37,229 nt of DNA, taken from Polaromonas sp. UBA4122. Its GTDB lineage: Bacteria; Pseudomonadota; Gammaproteobacteria; Burkholderiales; Burkholderiaceae_C. The notes under the pieces were generated by a model. The model saw nothing but the letters and a program-made list of their open reading frames with translations, was not told the origin of the DNA and did not search any database. Shown piece by piece: positions 21,572-30,104 of the stretch. Within the stretch, counting starts at the first letter, position 1; every line of letters begins with the position of its first letter. The position numbers and the translations under genes were made by a program. The stretch lies in assembly GCA_002381615.1 (NCBI GenBank), contig DFWY01000050.1:1-37229 (forward strand), read 5' to 3'.

Positions 21572-23353
21572 ATGTGCGGTATTTGCGGCGAATTACGTTT
21601 CGATGGTTTGATGGCAGACAGCGCTGCGGTGGCGCTGATGTCTGCCAGGCTCGCCCGCCGCGGGCCGGATCACGCGGGCCAGTTCGCCGACGGCTCGCTG
21701 GCTTTCGGGCACCGCCGCCTGGCCATCATTGACCTGACGCACAGCGCCGACCAGCCGATGGTCGACCCCGCGCTGCAGCTGGTGCTGGTGTTCAACGGCA
21801 CGATCTACAACTACAAGGAATTGCGCGATGAGCTGGTGGCGCTGGGCTACAGTTTCTTCTCCGAGAGCGACACCGAAGTCATCCTGAAGGCCTACCACGC
21901 CTGGGGCGAAGCGTGCGTGGAGCGCTTCTTCGGCATGTTCGCCTTTGCACTGTGGGACCAGCGCGATGCCAGCCTGTTTTTGGCGCGTGACCGCTTTGGC
22001 ATCAAGCCTCTGTACTACACCCTGGATGGCACTCGCCTGCGCTTTGCCTCCAGCCTGCAGGCACTTCTGGCAGCCGGCGGCGTGGACACGCAGATCGACC
22101 CGGTGGCCCTGCATCACCACTTCAGCCTGCACGGCGTGGTGCCGGCCCCGCGCACCATTCTGCGTGGGGTGAAGAAACTGGCAGCGGCCACGTCGATGCG
22201 CGTCAGCCCCACCGGGCAGGTGACTGAGCGCCGCTACTGGCAGCTGAACGCCACCCGACCTGCGCAAGCACTGTCCGAGACCGAGTGGCTGGATGCCACG
22301 CGTAGCGTGTTGCTCCGCGCGGTGGAGCGCCACCGCTTGGCCGCCGACGTACCGGTGGGGGTGCTGCTGTCCGGTGGGCTGGATTCGAGCCTGCTGGTCG
22401 CATTGCTGGCCGAGCATGTGGACAAGCTCCAAACCTTTTCGATGGGCTTCGAGACGCTCGGCGAGGGCATCGAAAAGGCCGACGAGTTCGAGTTTTCAGA
22501 TCAGGTGGCCGCGCAGTTCAACACACAACACCACAAGTACCTGATTCCGTATGACGAGGTCCTGCGGCGGCTGCCCGAGGCCGTCGACCAGATGTCCGAG
22601 CCCATGGTGAGCCAGGACGTGGTGGCGTTCTACCTGCTGGGCGAGCGGGTTTCCAAGCAAGTCAAAGTCGTGCTCAACGGCCAGGGGGCGGACGAAGTGT
22701 TCGGCGGCTACTTCTGGTACCCACAGATGAACGCGGCCGCAGGGTCGGCACTGCAGCGCTTCAGCGAGCACTATGTCGATCGCGATCACGCCGAGATGCT
22801 GGAGATGCTCAGCCCCGCTTATCACGTTCCGGATGTCACTGCCGAATGGCTTGCGCATGAACTGGCGCGTCCGGGCGCAGACACTTTTATCGACCAGGTG
22901 CTGCGTCTGGACGCCACCACGCTGGTGGTGGACGATCCGGTCAAGCGGGTCGACAACATGACCATGGCCTGGGGACTGGAGGCGCGCGTGCCGTTTCTGG
23001 ACCATGAGCTGGTGGAGCTGGCCGCCCGCATGCCGCCGGAACTCAAGCTCAAGGAGGGCGGCAAGTTCCCGCTCAAGGCCATTGCGCGCGGCCTGATCCC
23101 GGATTCAGTCATCGACCGGCCCAAGGGCTACTTCCCGGTTCCTGTGCTGAAGCACGTGAGCGGGGAGTTTCTTGAATTCATGCGCAACATTTTGATGTCG
23201 GATGCCTGTCTGCAACGCGGCTTGTACCAGCGCCCCTATGTCGAGAAACTGCTGGCGCAGCCGCAAGCGCCAGAGAATTTCACCCGCATCCAGGGCAGCA
23301 AGCTGTGGCACCTGGCGCTGCTGGAGCTTTGGCTGCAGCGCACGGTAGACTGA
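21572..23353 (+). CDS. Asparagine-synthase-type amidotransferase, likely N-acetylglutaminylglutamine (NAGGN) amide-forming type
   Basis: 593 residues. The N-terminal glutaminase begins MCGICGELRFDG, with Cys2 as nucleophile, followed by RRGPDHAG and VFNGTIYNYKELRDEL. The synthetase domain has the PP-loop SGGLDSS (S267 on), NGQGADEVFGGYFWYP and a C-terminal segment VDNMTMAWGLEARVPFLDHE. The wording (MCGICGELRFDG, KAYHAWGEACVERF, VALHHHFSLHGVVPAPRTIL) is closer to NAGGN amidotransferases, which amidate an osmoprotective dipeptide, than to AsnB proper. The partner that builds the dipeptide (GNAT/ATP-grasp NAGGN synthase) is not in the window. An FNR-like box lies upstream and the ribosome site is weak. 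Confidence 0.85.
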   Translation: MCGICGELRFDGLMADSAAVALMSARLARRGPDHAGQFADGSLAFGHRRLAIIDLTHSADQPMVDPALQLVLVFNGTIYNYKELRDELVALGYSFFSESDTEVILKAYHAWGEACVERFFGMFAFALWDQRDASLFLARDRFGIKPLYYTLDGTRLRFASSLQALLAAGGVDTQIDPVALHHHFSLHGVVPAPRTILRGVKKLAAATSMRVSPTGQVTERRYWQLNATRPAQALSETEWLDATRSVLLRAVERHRLAADVPVGVLLSGGLDSSLLVALLAEHVDKLQTFSMGFETLGEGIEKADEFEFSDQVAAQFNTQHHKYLIPYDEVLRRLPEAVDQMSEPMVSQDVVAFYLLGERVSKQVKVVLNGQGADEVFGGYFWYPQMNAAAGSALQRFSEHYVDRDHAEMLEMLSPAYHVPDVTAEWLAHELARPGADTFIDQVLRLDATTLVVDDPVKRVDNMTMAWGLEARVPFLDHELVELAARMPPELKLKEGGKFPLKAIARGLIPDSVIDRPKGYFPVPVLKHVSGEFLEFMRNILMSDACLQRGLYQRPYVEKLLAQPQAPENFTRIQGSKLWHLALLELWLQRTVD

Positions 23354-23462
23354 TCACGCCACCGCGGCCGTGCGGGCGCTCAGAGTCTCTTCTCGGGCGT
23401 GAAGAAGCGCAGCCGTTCCGACAGAAAGCACCGCCAGGCTCCCAAGACGCTGACCTGTCAAG

Positions 23463-23476
23463 TTGATAGAGATCAA
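23463..23476 (+). promoter_or_regulatory. Perfect FNR/Anr box upstream of the thiolase gene
   Basis: TTGAT-AGAG-ATCAA is an exact match to the FNR/Anr consensus, about 120 nt upstream of the thiolase start. Read as a -35 element, TTGATA has TCCAAT 17 nt further on, in which case the box would overlap the promoter; as an activator site, no good -10 is seen at the class II distance. The rest of the 242-bp gap shows nothing else. Confidence 0.7.
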
Positions 23477-23595
23477 ATACCTATTTCCAATAGCAGAACA
23501 AAGTAAGAGCGGCCATCGCACCGAGATCGTCAGCGATGCCCAACCCCCAATTTTTCGATTCGTTTAGTGTTTGATCAATTCAAGGAGTGATGACC

Positions 23596-24779
23596 ATGAA
23601 CCACCGTGAAGTTGTGCTTTGTAACCCCGTCCGCACTGCCATCGGTACCTATGGCGGCAGCCTGAAAGACATTCCGGCACCCGACTTGGGCGCGGCGGTG
23701 GTCCGTGAGACGCTCAAGCGCTCGGGCCTCGCCGCCGACAAGGTGCAGGCGCTAATCATGGGCAACGTCATCCAGGCCGGCGTCAAGATGAATCCGGCGC
23801 GCCAGGCCGGTATCGGTGCCGGGCTGCCGGTGGACGTGCCCGCGCTCACCGTCAACCGCGTCTGCGGGTCTGGCGCGCAGGCCATTGCCAGCGCAGCCCT
23901 GGAAATCTGGTCCGGCATGATCGATTGCGCCATTGGCGGTGGCATGGAAAACATGGACCGCGCGCCCTACCTGCTGCCACAGGGCCGCTGGGGCGCACGT
24001 ATGGGCGATGTCACCATGTTTGACAGTATGTTGTATGACGGCTTGAACGACGCTTTCAGCGGCAAGCATTCGGGCTGGCATACCGAAGACCTGGTGACTC
24101 GCAACAGCATCTCGCGCGACGATCAGGACCGCTGGGCGCTGCGTTCTCAGCAGCGCTTTGCTGGGGCGCAGGCGACCGGCAAGTTCGATGCCGAGATCGT
24201 GCCGTTCGAGGTGCCTGGCCGCAAGGGCCCGGTGGTGTTCACCAAAGACGAGCACAACCGTCCGGATACCACCGCCGAGTCGCTCGCCAAGCTCAAACCA
24301 GCCTTCCGCAAGGACGGCACCATCACCGCCGGCAGTGCGCCTGGCCTCAATTCCGCCGCGGCCGCCATGATCGTGGTCGAGCGTGCCTGGGCCGAGAAAA
24401 ACGGCCTGCAGCCGATGGCTAGCCTGGCAAGCTACGGCATCGGCGCGGTCGAGCCGGGTCTGTTCGGCCTCGGGCCGGTTCCTGCTGTGCGCCAGGCGCT
24501 GGCGCGTGCAGGCTGGAGCGTGGGCGATGTTCAGCGCGTGGAAATCAACGAGGCCTTGCCGCCATTACGCTGGCCTGCCTGCGCGAACTCGGCTTTGCCG
24601 AAGGCGTGGTGAACGTGGAGGGCGGTGCCATTGCCCACGGGCACCCCATCGGCGCCAGTGGTGCAGTGCTGGCCACCCGGCTGATGCATTCAATGAAGCG
24701 CGATGGCCTCAAGCGCGGCATCGTCACGCTGTGTATTGGCGGCGGTCAGGGCATTGCGCTGGCGCTGGAAATGCGCTGA
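23596..24779 (+). pseudogene. Thiolase (acetyl-CoA acetyltransferase) with a one-base frameshift
   Basis: The first frame gives 339 residues of a thiolase: REVVLCNPVRTAIGTYGGSL, the acyl-accepting cysteine in VNRVCGSGAQAIASAAL, and NSAAAAMIVVERAW. At VEINEA the frame is lost: one base is missing after 24557 (GCC-TT-GCC, where GCC-TTN-GCC is expected). The next frame then continues correctly with ITLACLRELGFAEGVVNVEG, the catalytic GGAIAHGHPIGASGA and CIGGGQGIALALEMR, ending TGA 24777-24779. ATG 23596 is chosen because AAGGAG lies 8 nt before it. Either the gene is broken or this is a sequencing error; the product would otherwise serve acetoacetyl-CoA metabolism, for example polyhydroxybutyrate. 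Confidence 0.88.
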
Positions 24780-24787
24780 GTGCGGCC

Positions 24788-25181
24788 ATGGACAAATCGA
24801 TTCATCGTTTCAGCGAGCTCTTTGCGCAATTGGGAATTCCCCTGTGATACGCAGGGCATCCAACATTTCCTGGCAACTCACACGCCGCTGGCTTCTGACG
24901 TCAAGCTGCCGGATGTGCCTTTCTGGACACCAACGCAGGCCACACTCTTGCGGGAAGCGTTACTTCAAGATTCGGATTGGGCCGAACGGGTCGATCAACT
25001 GAGTGGAGCCCTCGTGGGTCCGTCAGAAGGAAACAATAAGTGCAGGCCAGGATCGCGATCACGCCCCCGCGAACTTCAATCCAGCTGGGGGTCGCCTTCT
25101 ACCAAGGCGAGGACGTCTCTATGGTCCTTGAGCCGACGTCGAACCACGGTCAGTATGTACTTGCGAAGTGCTTGCAAATAG
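24788..25181 (+). pseudogene. DUF2789 protein with a frameshift in a C run
   Basis: ATG 24788 opens MDKSIHRFSELFAQLGIP and stops after 19 codons. Taking out one C from CCCC at 24839-24842 joins this to DTQGIQHFLATHTPLASDVK and then FWTPTQATLLREALLQDSDW, which together give the usual DUF2789 protein of about 80 residues (function unknown). After GALVGPSEGNNK (about 25038) similarity ends but the frame is open to TAG at 25179-25181. The tail 25040-25190 contains another open frame (QLGVAFYQGEDVSMVLEP) that I could not identify. It lies just after the frameshifted thiolase gene, so two lesions or two errors sit within 300 bp. Confidence 0.75.
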
Positions 25182-25225
25182 GACATTGACGCCAAATAGA
25201 CCCACCTCATCTGCAATGAACGTCC

Positions 25226-27553
25226 ATGACTGAAAAACTTTCCCTCCAATTGGCGCTCGTACTCCCCGGCATTCCGGACGAACGGGATTCCTGCATCGAA
25301 CGTCTGACTGTCATGTTGCAGGCGGCAGGACTGGAAAAGGTGCACATTGTTCAGCAGAACGGCAAGCCTTGTTTATGCCTTCACTATGACCCGACACGGT
25401 TCAGCCTCCAGCAAGTACGAAGCATGGCGCAAGCGTCTGGAGCCCAGCTCGCCGGACGCTATCAACATGAACTGATGCGAATTGATGGCATGGACTGCTC
25501 GACCTGCGCCACTGTGATCGAGCATGCCTTGCATCGTCTGGATGGCGTGCTGGAAGCCTCAGTGAGCTATGCGGCCGAGCGAATGCGTCTGGAATACGAC
25601 ACCGAGAAGGTATCCCGCAAGGCCATCGTGCACCGCCTTGAGGCACTGGGCTACAAAGTGCTCGAAGCGGACCACGAAGCGACCTGGTATGTCGAGTATC
25701 GCGAGTTGATTGTGAGCGCAGTCGCAGGCGCACTGCTGCTGTCTGGATGGCTGGTTGGGTTGCGTGACAATGCCCATTTCGCATCCCTGGGGCTGCTGGG
25801 CGCCTCGCTTCTGGTCGGCGGCTATTACGCGATGCGTGATGCCTGGCAGAGCATCCGCGAACGCCAGCTTGACATCGACGTGTTGATGATCGTGGCCGCG
25901 ATGGGCGCAGCGGCGTTGGGGAAGTGGGCCGAAGGCGCTCTTCTTCTCGTCCTGTTCAGCCTCGGTCACGCTCTGGAGCACCTTGCCATGGACCGAGCCC
26001 GCCATGCCATCGAGGCTTTGGCTGACCTGGCGCCAAAAACTGCACTTGTCTTGCGAAACGGCGTTGAGGTAGAGCTTGCGGTGGAAGCTCTGCTGCGCGG
26101 GGACACGGTCCTGGTGCGCCCTGGGCAGCGCATTCCGGCAGATGGCAAGGTACTCGAAGGCTCGTCAGCGGTTGATCAGGCCGCGATTACCGGGGAATCC
26201 ATGCCGGTTGACAAGACGGTGGGGGCCGCGGTTTTTGCGGGAACGGTGAACGGTGAGGGGCTGCTCACCGTGGAAGTGTCCAAACTGTCAAAAGACAGTT
26301 CACTTGCCCGCATGGTGCAACTGGTGGCAGAGGCACAGACCGAGAAGTCGCCGACACAACGCTTCGTGACGCGTTTTGAGAAGATATTTGTTCCCCTTGT
26401 ACTCGTGGGCGTTGTCGCGCTCATTGTGGTCCCGTTGCTCTTGGGCATGCCGTTTTCCGAATCGTTCTACCGGGCCATGGCGGTCCTTGTTGCCGCCTCC
26501 CCCTGCGCGCTGGCCATTGCCACGCCCTCTGCCGTGTTGGCCGGGGTTGCCCGTGCCGCGCGGGGCGGCGTGCTCATCAAGGGTGGCGTGCATCTGGAAA
26601 ATTTGCGGACGCTTTCGTCTATCGCGTTTGACAAGACCGGCACCATCACCACTGGCAAACCCAGCGTCACGGATGTGATCGTACTGGAGGGGGATGAAGC
26701 AAGCCTGTTGGCAACCGCTGCCAGTGTTGAGAGTCGCAGTGGGCACCCGCTGGCGCAGGCTGTCGTGCAGGCGGCACGCGCGCGCAAGCTGGACTGGCCC
26801 CCTGCCAGCGATGTGCAGGCCATCACGGGTAAGGGAATGCATGCGCTGGTGTCGTCCAGAAAAGTCAGCATCGGAAACTTGCGACTTTTCGAGCGCGATG
26901 ATGTTCCCGATTCGGTTCGTCAACAGGTGGCCCGCCTGGAATCGCTGGGCAAAACCACCATGCTGGTTCGCACGGATGGTGTCTTTGTGGGCCTGCTGGC
27001 GCTGGCCGACACGCCCCGCCCCGGCATGCGGGAGGTATTCGTCCGGCTTGCATCTCTCGGCGTGCGCCAGACCATCATGCTGACGGGCGATAACGAACAA
27101 GTTGCAAAGGCGGTCGCCGCATCCGTCGGGATCAGCGACGTGCGTGCTGGCCTGCTGCCGGAAGAAAAACTCAAGGTGATCGATGAGTTGATGCGCCTGC
27201 ATGGACAGGTGGCCATGGTGGGTGATGGTGTGAACGATGCGCCAGCCATGGCACGTGCCACCATTGGCATCGCCATGGGTGGTGCCGGAACCGATGTGGC
27301 CCTGGAAACCGCCGATGTGGCACTGATGGCCGATGACCTTTCACGGCTCCCCTTTGCCATTGCCTTGAGCCGCGCCTCGCACAACATCATCCAGCAAAAT
27401 CTTTGGGTTGCGTTTGGGGTGGTGGCGCTGCTGATTCCTGCAACACTATTCGGCTGGGCAAGCATGGGCATTGCCGTGCTGATTCACGAAGGGGCTACCG
27501 TTTTGGTGGTTCTCAATGCTTTGCGCCTATTGCGGTTTGTTGATGCCCGCTGA
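25226..27553 (+). CDS. Heavy-metal P1B-type ATPase (P1B-4-like, SPC/HEGxT)
   Basis: 775 residues. The N-terminus has two HMA-like folds: the first (1-80) lacks CxxC, the second carries MDCSTCATVIE (C91 and C94). After the first membrane helices come the actuator ITGESMPVD, the M6 motif SPC (S425-C427) in VAASPCALAIATPSA, phosphorylation site DKTGTITTG (D469), the HP dipeptide in SGHPLAQAV, TGDN, GDGVNDAPAMA, and a last helix with HEGAT (H754-T758). SPC instead of CPC, together with HEGxT, is the mark of P1B-4 pumps (Co2+, Fe2+, Zn2+ or Ni2+ export). The ribosome site is poor. The upstream neighbour is the DUF2789 remnant; the TauE/SafE gene follows. Confidence 0.92.
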   Translation: MTEKLSLQLALVLPGIPDERDSCIERLTVMLQAAGLEKVHIVQQNGKPCLCLHYDPTRFSLQQVRSMAQASGAQLAGRYQHELMRIDGMDCSTCATVIEHALHRLDGVLEASVSYAAERMRLEYDTEKVSRKAIVHRLEALGYKVLEADHEATWYVEYRELIVSAVAGALLLSGWLVGLRDNAHFASLGLLGASLLVGGYYAMRDAWQSIRERQLDIDVLMIVAAMGAAALGKWAEGALLLVLFSLGHALEHLAMDRARHAIEALADLAPKTALVLRNGVEVELAVEALLRGDTVLVRPGQRIPADGKVLEGSSAVDQAAITGESMPVDKTVGAAVFAGTVNGEGLLTVEVSKLSKDSSLARMVQLVAEAQTEKSPTQRFVTRFEKIFVPLVLVGVVALIVVPLLLGMPFSESFYRAMAVLVAASPCALAIATPSAVLAGVARAARGGVLIKGGVHLENLRTLSSIAFDKTGTITTGKPSVTDVIVLEGDEASLLATAASVESRSGHPLAQAVVQAARARKLDWPPASDVQAITGKGMHALVSSRKVSIGNLRLFERDDVPDSVRQQVARLESLGKTTMLVRTDGVFVGLLALADTPRPGMREVFVRLASLGVRQTIMLTGDNEQVAKAVAASVGISDVRAGLLPEEKLKVIDELMRLHGQVAMVGDGVNDAPAMARATIGIAMGGAGTDVALETADVALMADDLSRLPFAIALSRASHNIIQQNLWVAFGVVALLIPATLFGWASMGIAVLIHEGATVLVVLNALRLLRFVDAR

Positions 27554-27624
27554 ATCTTGGCTCAAGTTTGGCGCGACTGGATATGAGGCGGAAGACTCCA
27601 AAGGGGATTTGGCCAACGAATTAG

Positions 27625-27638
27625 TTGATTTCCCTCAA
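27625..27638 (+). promoter_or_regulatory. FNR/Anr-like box upstream of the TauE/SafE gene
   Basis: TTGAT-TTCC-CTCAA matches the FNR consensus at nine of ten fixed bases. A -10-like TATCTG lies at 27659-27664, about 30 nt after the centre of the box, close to class II spacing. No other feature is seen in the 223-bp gap after the P1B ATPase gene. Confidence 0.45.
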
Positions 27639-27776
27639 ATAGGCTCAACCATTTTGGGTATCTGATACGCAGTTCACCTCGCAGCATCGTGGAAGCCGAG
27701 CTGGCGGGGCTTGGCGATGGACAAAAAATTTGAGGTGCCGCTGCAATGGCAGCCAATGTATAGGAGCTGATACATC

Positions 27777-28532
27777 ATGTCGCTCACTTTCTACCTGATC
27801 GCCGCGCCTGTGGTGTTTATTTTTTCCGGGCTGATGGCGATGGCTGGTTTAGGGGCGGCGTTCCTGTTCGTGCCATTTTTCTACTATCTGGGTATACCGC
27901 TCTCTGAAGCGGCGCCGGTTGCACTGCTCCTCAACGCCATTAGCCTCTCGTTTGCTACGATCAATTATTGGCGTGGCCGGCTTATCGACTGGCGCGTTGC
28001 ATTGCCGGTTGCCGCCATAGCCGTCGTGTTTGCACCCATTGGCGCTCGCCTTACACCCCACGTCAACAAGACGACGTTGCTCATTCTCTTCGCCGTGTTT
28101 TTGGCATTTGCCGGTGGAATGATGCTCTTTTATCAATCACAGGCACGTGCTCAAAATGCCAGCTCGGAAAAGGTCTGGCTGGTCGGCGCGGGTGTCGGCG
28201 GCACGGCAGGTTTTATCGGTGGCCTGCTCGGGGTGGGAGGGGGCAACATCATTGTTCCGGCACTCAACTGGCTTGGGCTCGATGCCAAACGAGCGTCGGC
28301 CACCAGTGCCGTGGCAGTGGTTTTTTCTTCGCTCTCGGGGTTTCTCGGTCACGCCACGTTCGGGAAAATGGACATGACTTTTTTGGGAATCATGGCGCTC
28401 ATGGCTGCGGGGGGATCGCTTGCCGGATCGCAATTGATGAAAGAAAAACTCTCCAGCAACCAGCTCAAGAAGATCATTGGCGTCGTGCTGTGGCTGGTGG
28501 CGGCGAAGATGTTTTTTGACGTTTTCAAGTAG
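27777..28532 (+). CDS. TauE/SafE family membrane permease
   Basis: 251 residues with about eight membrane helices in two inverted halves. The Gly-rich entries to each half, GLMAMAGLGAAFLFVPFFYY and GFIGGLLGVGGGNIIVPALN, are the TauE/SafE (DUF81) signature. Known members export sulfite, sulfoacetate or other organosulfur anions, but most are untested. AGGAG lies 10 nt before the ATG. The next gene (FmdE family) starts 24 bp after the stop, so they form an operon, with a candidate FNR-like box in front. Confidence 0.88.
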   Translation: MSLTFYLIAAPVVFIFSGLMAMAGLGAAFLFVPFFYYLGIPLSEAAPVALLLNAISLSFATINYWRGRLIDWRVALPVAAIAVVFAPIGARLTPHVNKTTLLILFAVFLAFAGGMMLFYQSQARAQNASSEKVWLVGAGVGGTAGFIGGLLGVGGGNIIVPALNWLGLDAKRASATSAVAVVFSSLSGFLGHATFGKMDMTFLGIMALMAAGGSLAGSQLMKEKLSSNQLKKIIGVVLWLVAAKMFFDVFK

Positions 28533-28556
28533 TGCTTTCTTAACAAGGAGAACCAA

Positions 28557-29153
28557 ATGACAGCGCAACATATCGCCCCTGCCTGGGCCTTTGAATTCCA
28601 TGGCCATCAATGTCCGTTCATGCCGATCGGCTATCGGATGGGTCGCCTTGCCCTTGAAAAACTGGGGGTCGAAAGGGAAAAAGACCACGGGTTTTTCGTG
28701 ATTGCGGAACTGGGCGAGGGACATCCGCAGACGTGCATGATGGATGGCATCCAGGCAGCCACCGGGGCCACCTTTGGCAAGCTTCTTATCTCCAAGACCT
28801 TCTACGGCAAACTTGCGGCAACCTTCTATCACCCGCAAAAGGGAGGCATCCGTTTTTCGCTCAAACCGGATGCAGTCGATGGGATGGGCAAGTTCGAGTT
28901 CATCGCAATGCGAAAGAAAGGAATCGAGCCATCCCAGATTCCTGCGCCAGTGAGCGAAGAAATCATTCGCTGGGTCTATGAACAAACTGACGAAACGCTG
29001 TTTTCCGTGGAACCAAAACCTGACTTCCAATTCAAGCCCGTGAAGGGCTCGTTCAACAAGACCAAGTGCGGCACCTGCGGCGAATACGTATTTGATCGTT
29101 ACCTGAGAATGAAGGACGGGAAACCCGTGTGCATTCCATGCTCGGGCTATTGA
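28557..29153 (+). CDS. FmdE-family protein with C-terminal zinc ribbon
   Basis: 198 residues. The N-terminal FmdE domain has FHGHQCPFMPIGYRMGRLAL, where H17 and C19 are the expected metal ligands, and ELGEGHPQTCMMDGIQAATG, which holds a second cysteine. The C-terminus is a zinc ribbon with KCGTCGEYVF and VCIPCSGY. In methanogens FmdE is tied to the Mo/W formylmethanofuran dehydrogenase; in bacteria like this one no such enzyme exists and the role is unclear, perhaps metal or molybdenum-cofactor handling. AAGGAG precedes the ATG. The gene is paired with a TauE/SafE permease and overlaps the DTW gene. Confidence 0.87.
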   Translation: MTAQHIAPAWAFEFHGHQCPFMPIGYRMGRLALEKLGVEREKDHGFFVIAELGEGHPQTCMMDGIQAATGATFGKLLISKTFYGKLAATFYHPQKGGIRFSLKPDAVDGMGKFEFIAMRKKGIEPSQIPAPVSEEIIRWVYEQTDETLFSVEPKPDFQFKPVKGSFNKTKCGTCGEYVFDRYLRMKDGKPVCIPCSGY

Positions 29154-29821
29154 GTTCATTCCATTCAGGCACCGCACCCGCATGCAATACCAAACGCCTA
29201 AGCTGCGCGATCTGCATGCGCCCGCAAAGCACTTGTATCTGCCAGTGGATTACGCCGACGGCCCACGAGGTCGAGGTGGTGATTTTGCAGCATCCGCTGG
29301 AGGTGGCTAACGCCAAAGGTAGCGCGCGACTGTTGTGCTTGAGTCTGCCGCACAGCCGGATGGTGACGGGCGAAGTGTTTGCCGAGCAGGAGCTGCAGAC
29401 CTTGCTGACTGCGCCACTCCAGCCTCAGGCCGCGGCGCACAGCCCGAAGCACGCAATTCTGCTGTATCCGGATACGCCGCAAGACAAGGCGCTGGACCTG
29501 CCGACGCCGCCTGTTCTGGCGGGCGCCTTGTTGCGTGATCCCTCGCAATTTCGCCTGATCGTGCTGGATGGCACCTGGCGCAAGAGCCGCAAGATGCTTT
29601 ACCTCAACCCGCTGCTGCAACAACTACCGCGCCTGTCGCTGCGTGACATGCCTGCTTCGCACTACCTGATCCGCAAAGCGCATAGCCCCGATCAGCTTTC
29701 CACGCTGGAGGCGACTTGCGCGGCGCTGATGCAACTGGAAGGCAGAATCGACCCGTTTCAGCCCTTGCTGAGGGCGTTTGATAGCTTTGTGGCGCAGCAG
29801 TTGGGGTATCGGACAAAGTAA
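29138..29821 (+). CDS. DTW-domain protein (tRNA-uridine aminocarboxypropyltransferase family)
   Basis: 227 residues from ATG 29138 (an in-frame GTG lies at 29129); it overlaps the end of the FmdE gene by 16 bp. The N-terminal cysteines (CAICMRPQSTCIC) form the usual zinc site. The DTW motif appears as LDGTWRKSRKML, and SLRDMPASHYLIRKAHSPDQ is typical of the C-terminal half. Characterised members (TapT/YfiP, TuaA) use S-adenosylmethionine to put an aminocarboxypropyl group on uridine of tRNA. The other motif parts, such as LQHPLEVANAKGSARL, agree. Coupled translation with the FmdE gene is likely but a functional tie is not obvious. Confidence 0.88.
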   Translation: MLGLLSSFHSGTAPACNTKRLSCAICMRPQSTCICQWITPTAHEVEVVILQHPLEVANAKGSARLLCLSLPHSRMVTGEVFAEQELQTLLTAPLQPQAAAHSPKHAILLYPDTPQDKALDLPTPPVLAGALLRDPSQFRLIVLDGTWRKSRKMLYLNPLLQQLPRLSLRDMPASHYLIRKAHSPDQLSTLEATCAALMQLEGRIDPFQPLLRAFDSFVAQQLGYRTK

Positions 29822-29828
29822 CCTGTCT

Positions 29829-29905
29829 CTGATGCCAGAGCCGCACCACAGGCATCGCTACTTGGGTGTGCTGGCACCGAATGCCTCACTGCGCGCGGCC
29901 GCGAA
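29829..29905 (+). pseudogene. IS91-type transposase remnant
   Basis: The frame reads LMPEPHHRHRYLGVLAPNAS and then LRAAANV. HRHRY.GVLAPN..LR is the C-terminal signature of IS91/IS801-like (Y2) transposases. Only about 25 residues remain and no ends are recognisable. The rest of the 29822-30104 spacer holds short GTCCGC/GCGGAC inverted bases and no gene that I can support. Confidence 0.65.
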
Positions 29906-30104
29906 CGTCCGCATTCAGTTTCAAGCAGCCCGATACCGAGTAGACGTTTTATGCTTCCTTGTTCGGCGTCTGCAGAGCAAAAGCGGACAGTCGACATTGC
30001 CTAGCCCGTAAGGATGTGTTCTATTACATCGAGTGCTTCTACATCACGACACGCCAGAATTCGACGCTTGACTATCTCAGTCGGCTAATTTCCAAGGAGA
30101 AACT

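Noticed and set aside
24556-24560. Programmed frameshifting in the thiolase gene
   Set aside because: No slippery heptamer or downstream pseudoknot is evident, and thiolases are not known to use frameshifting. A lesion or sequencing error is simpler.
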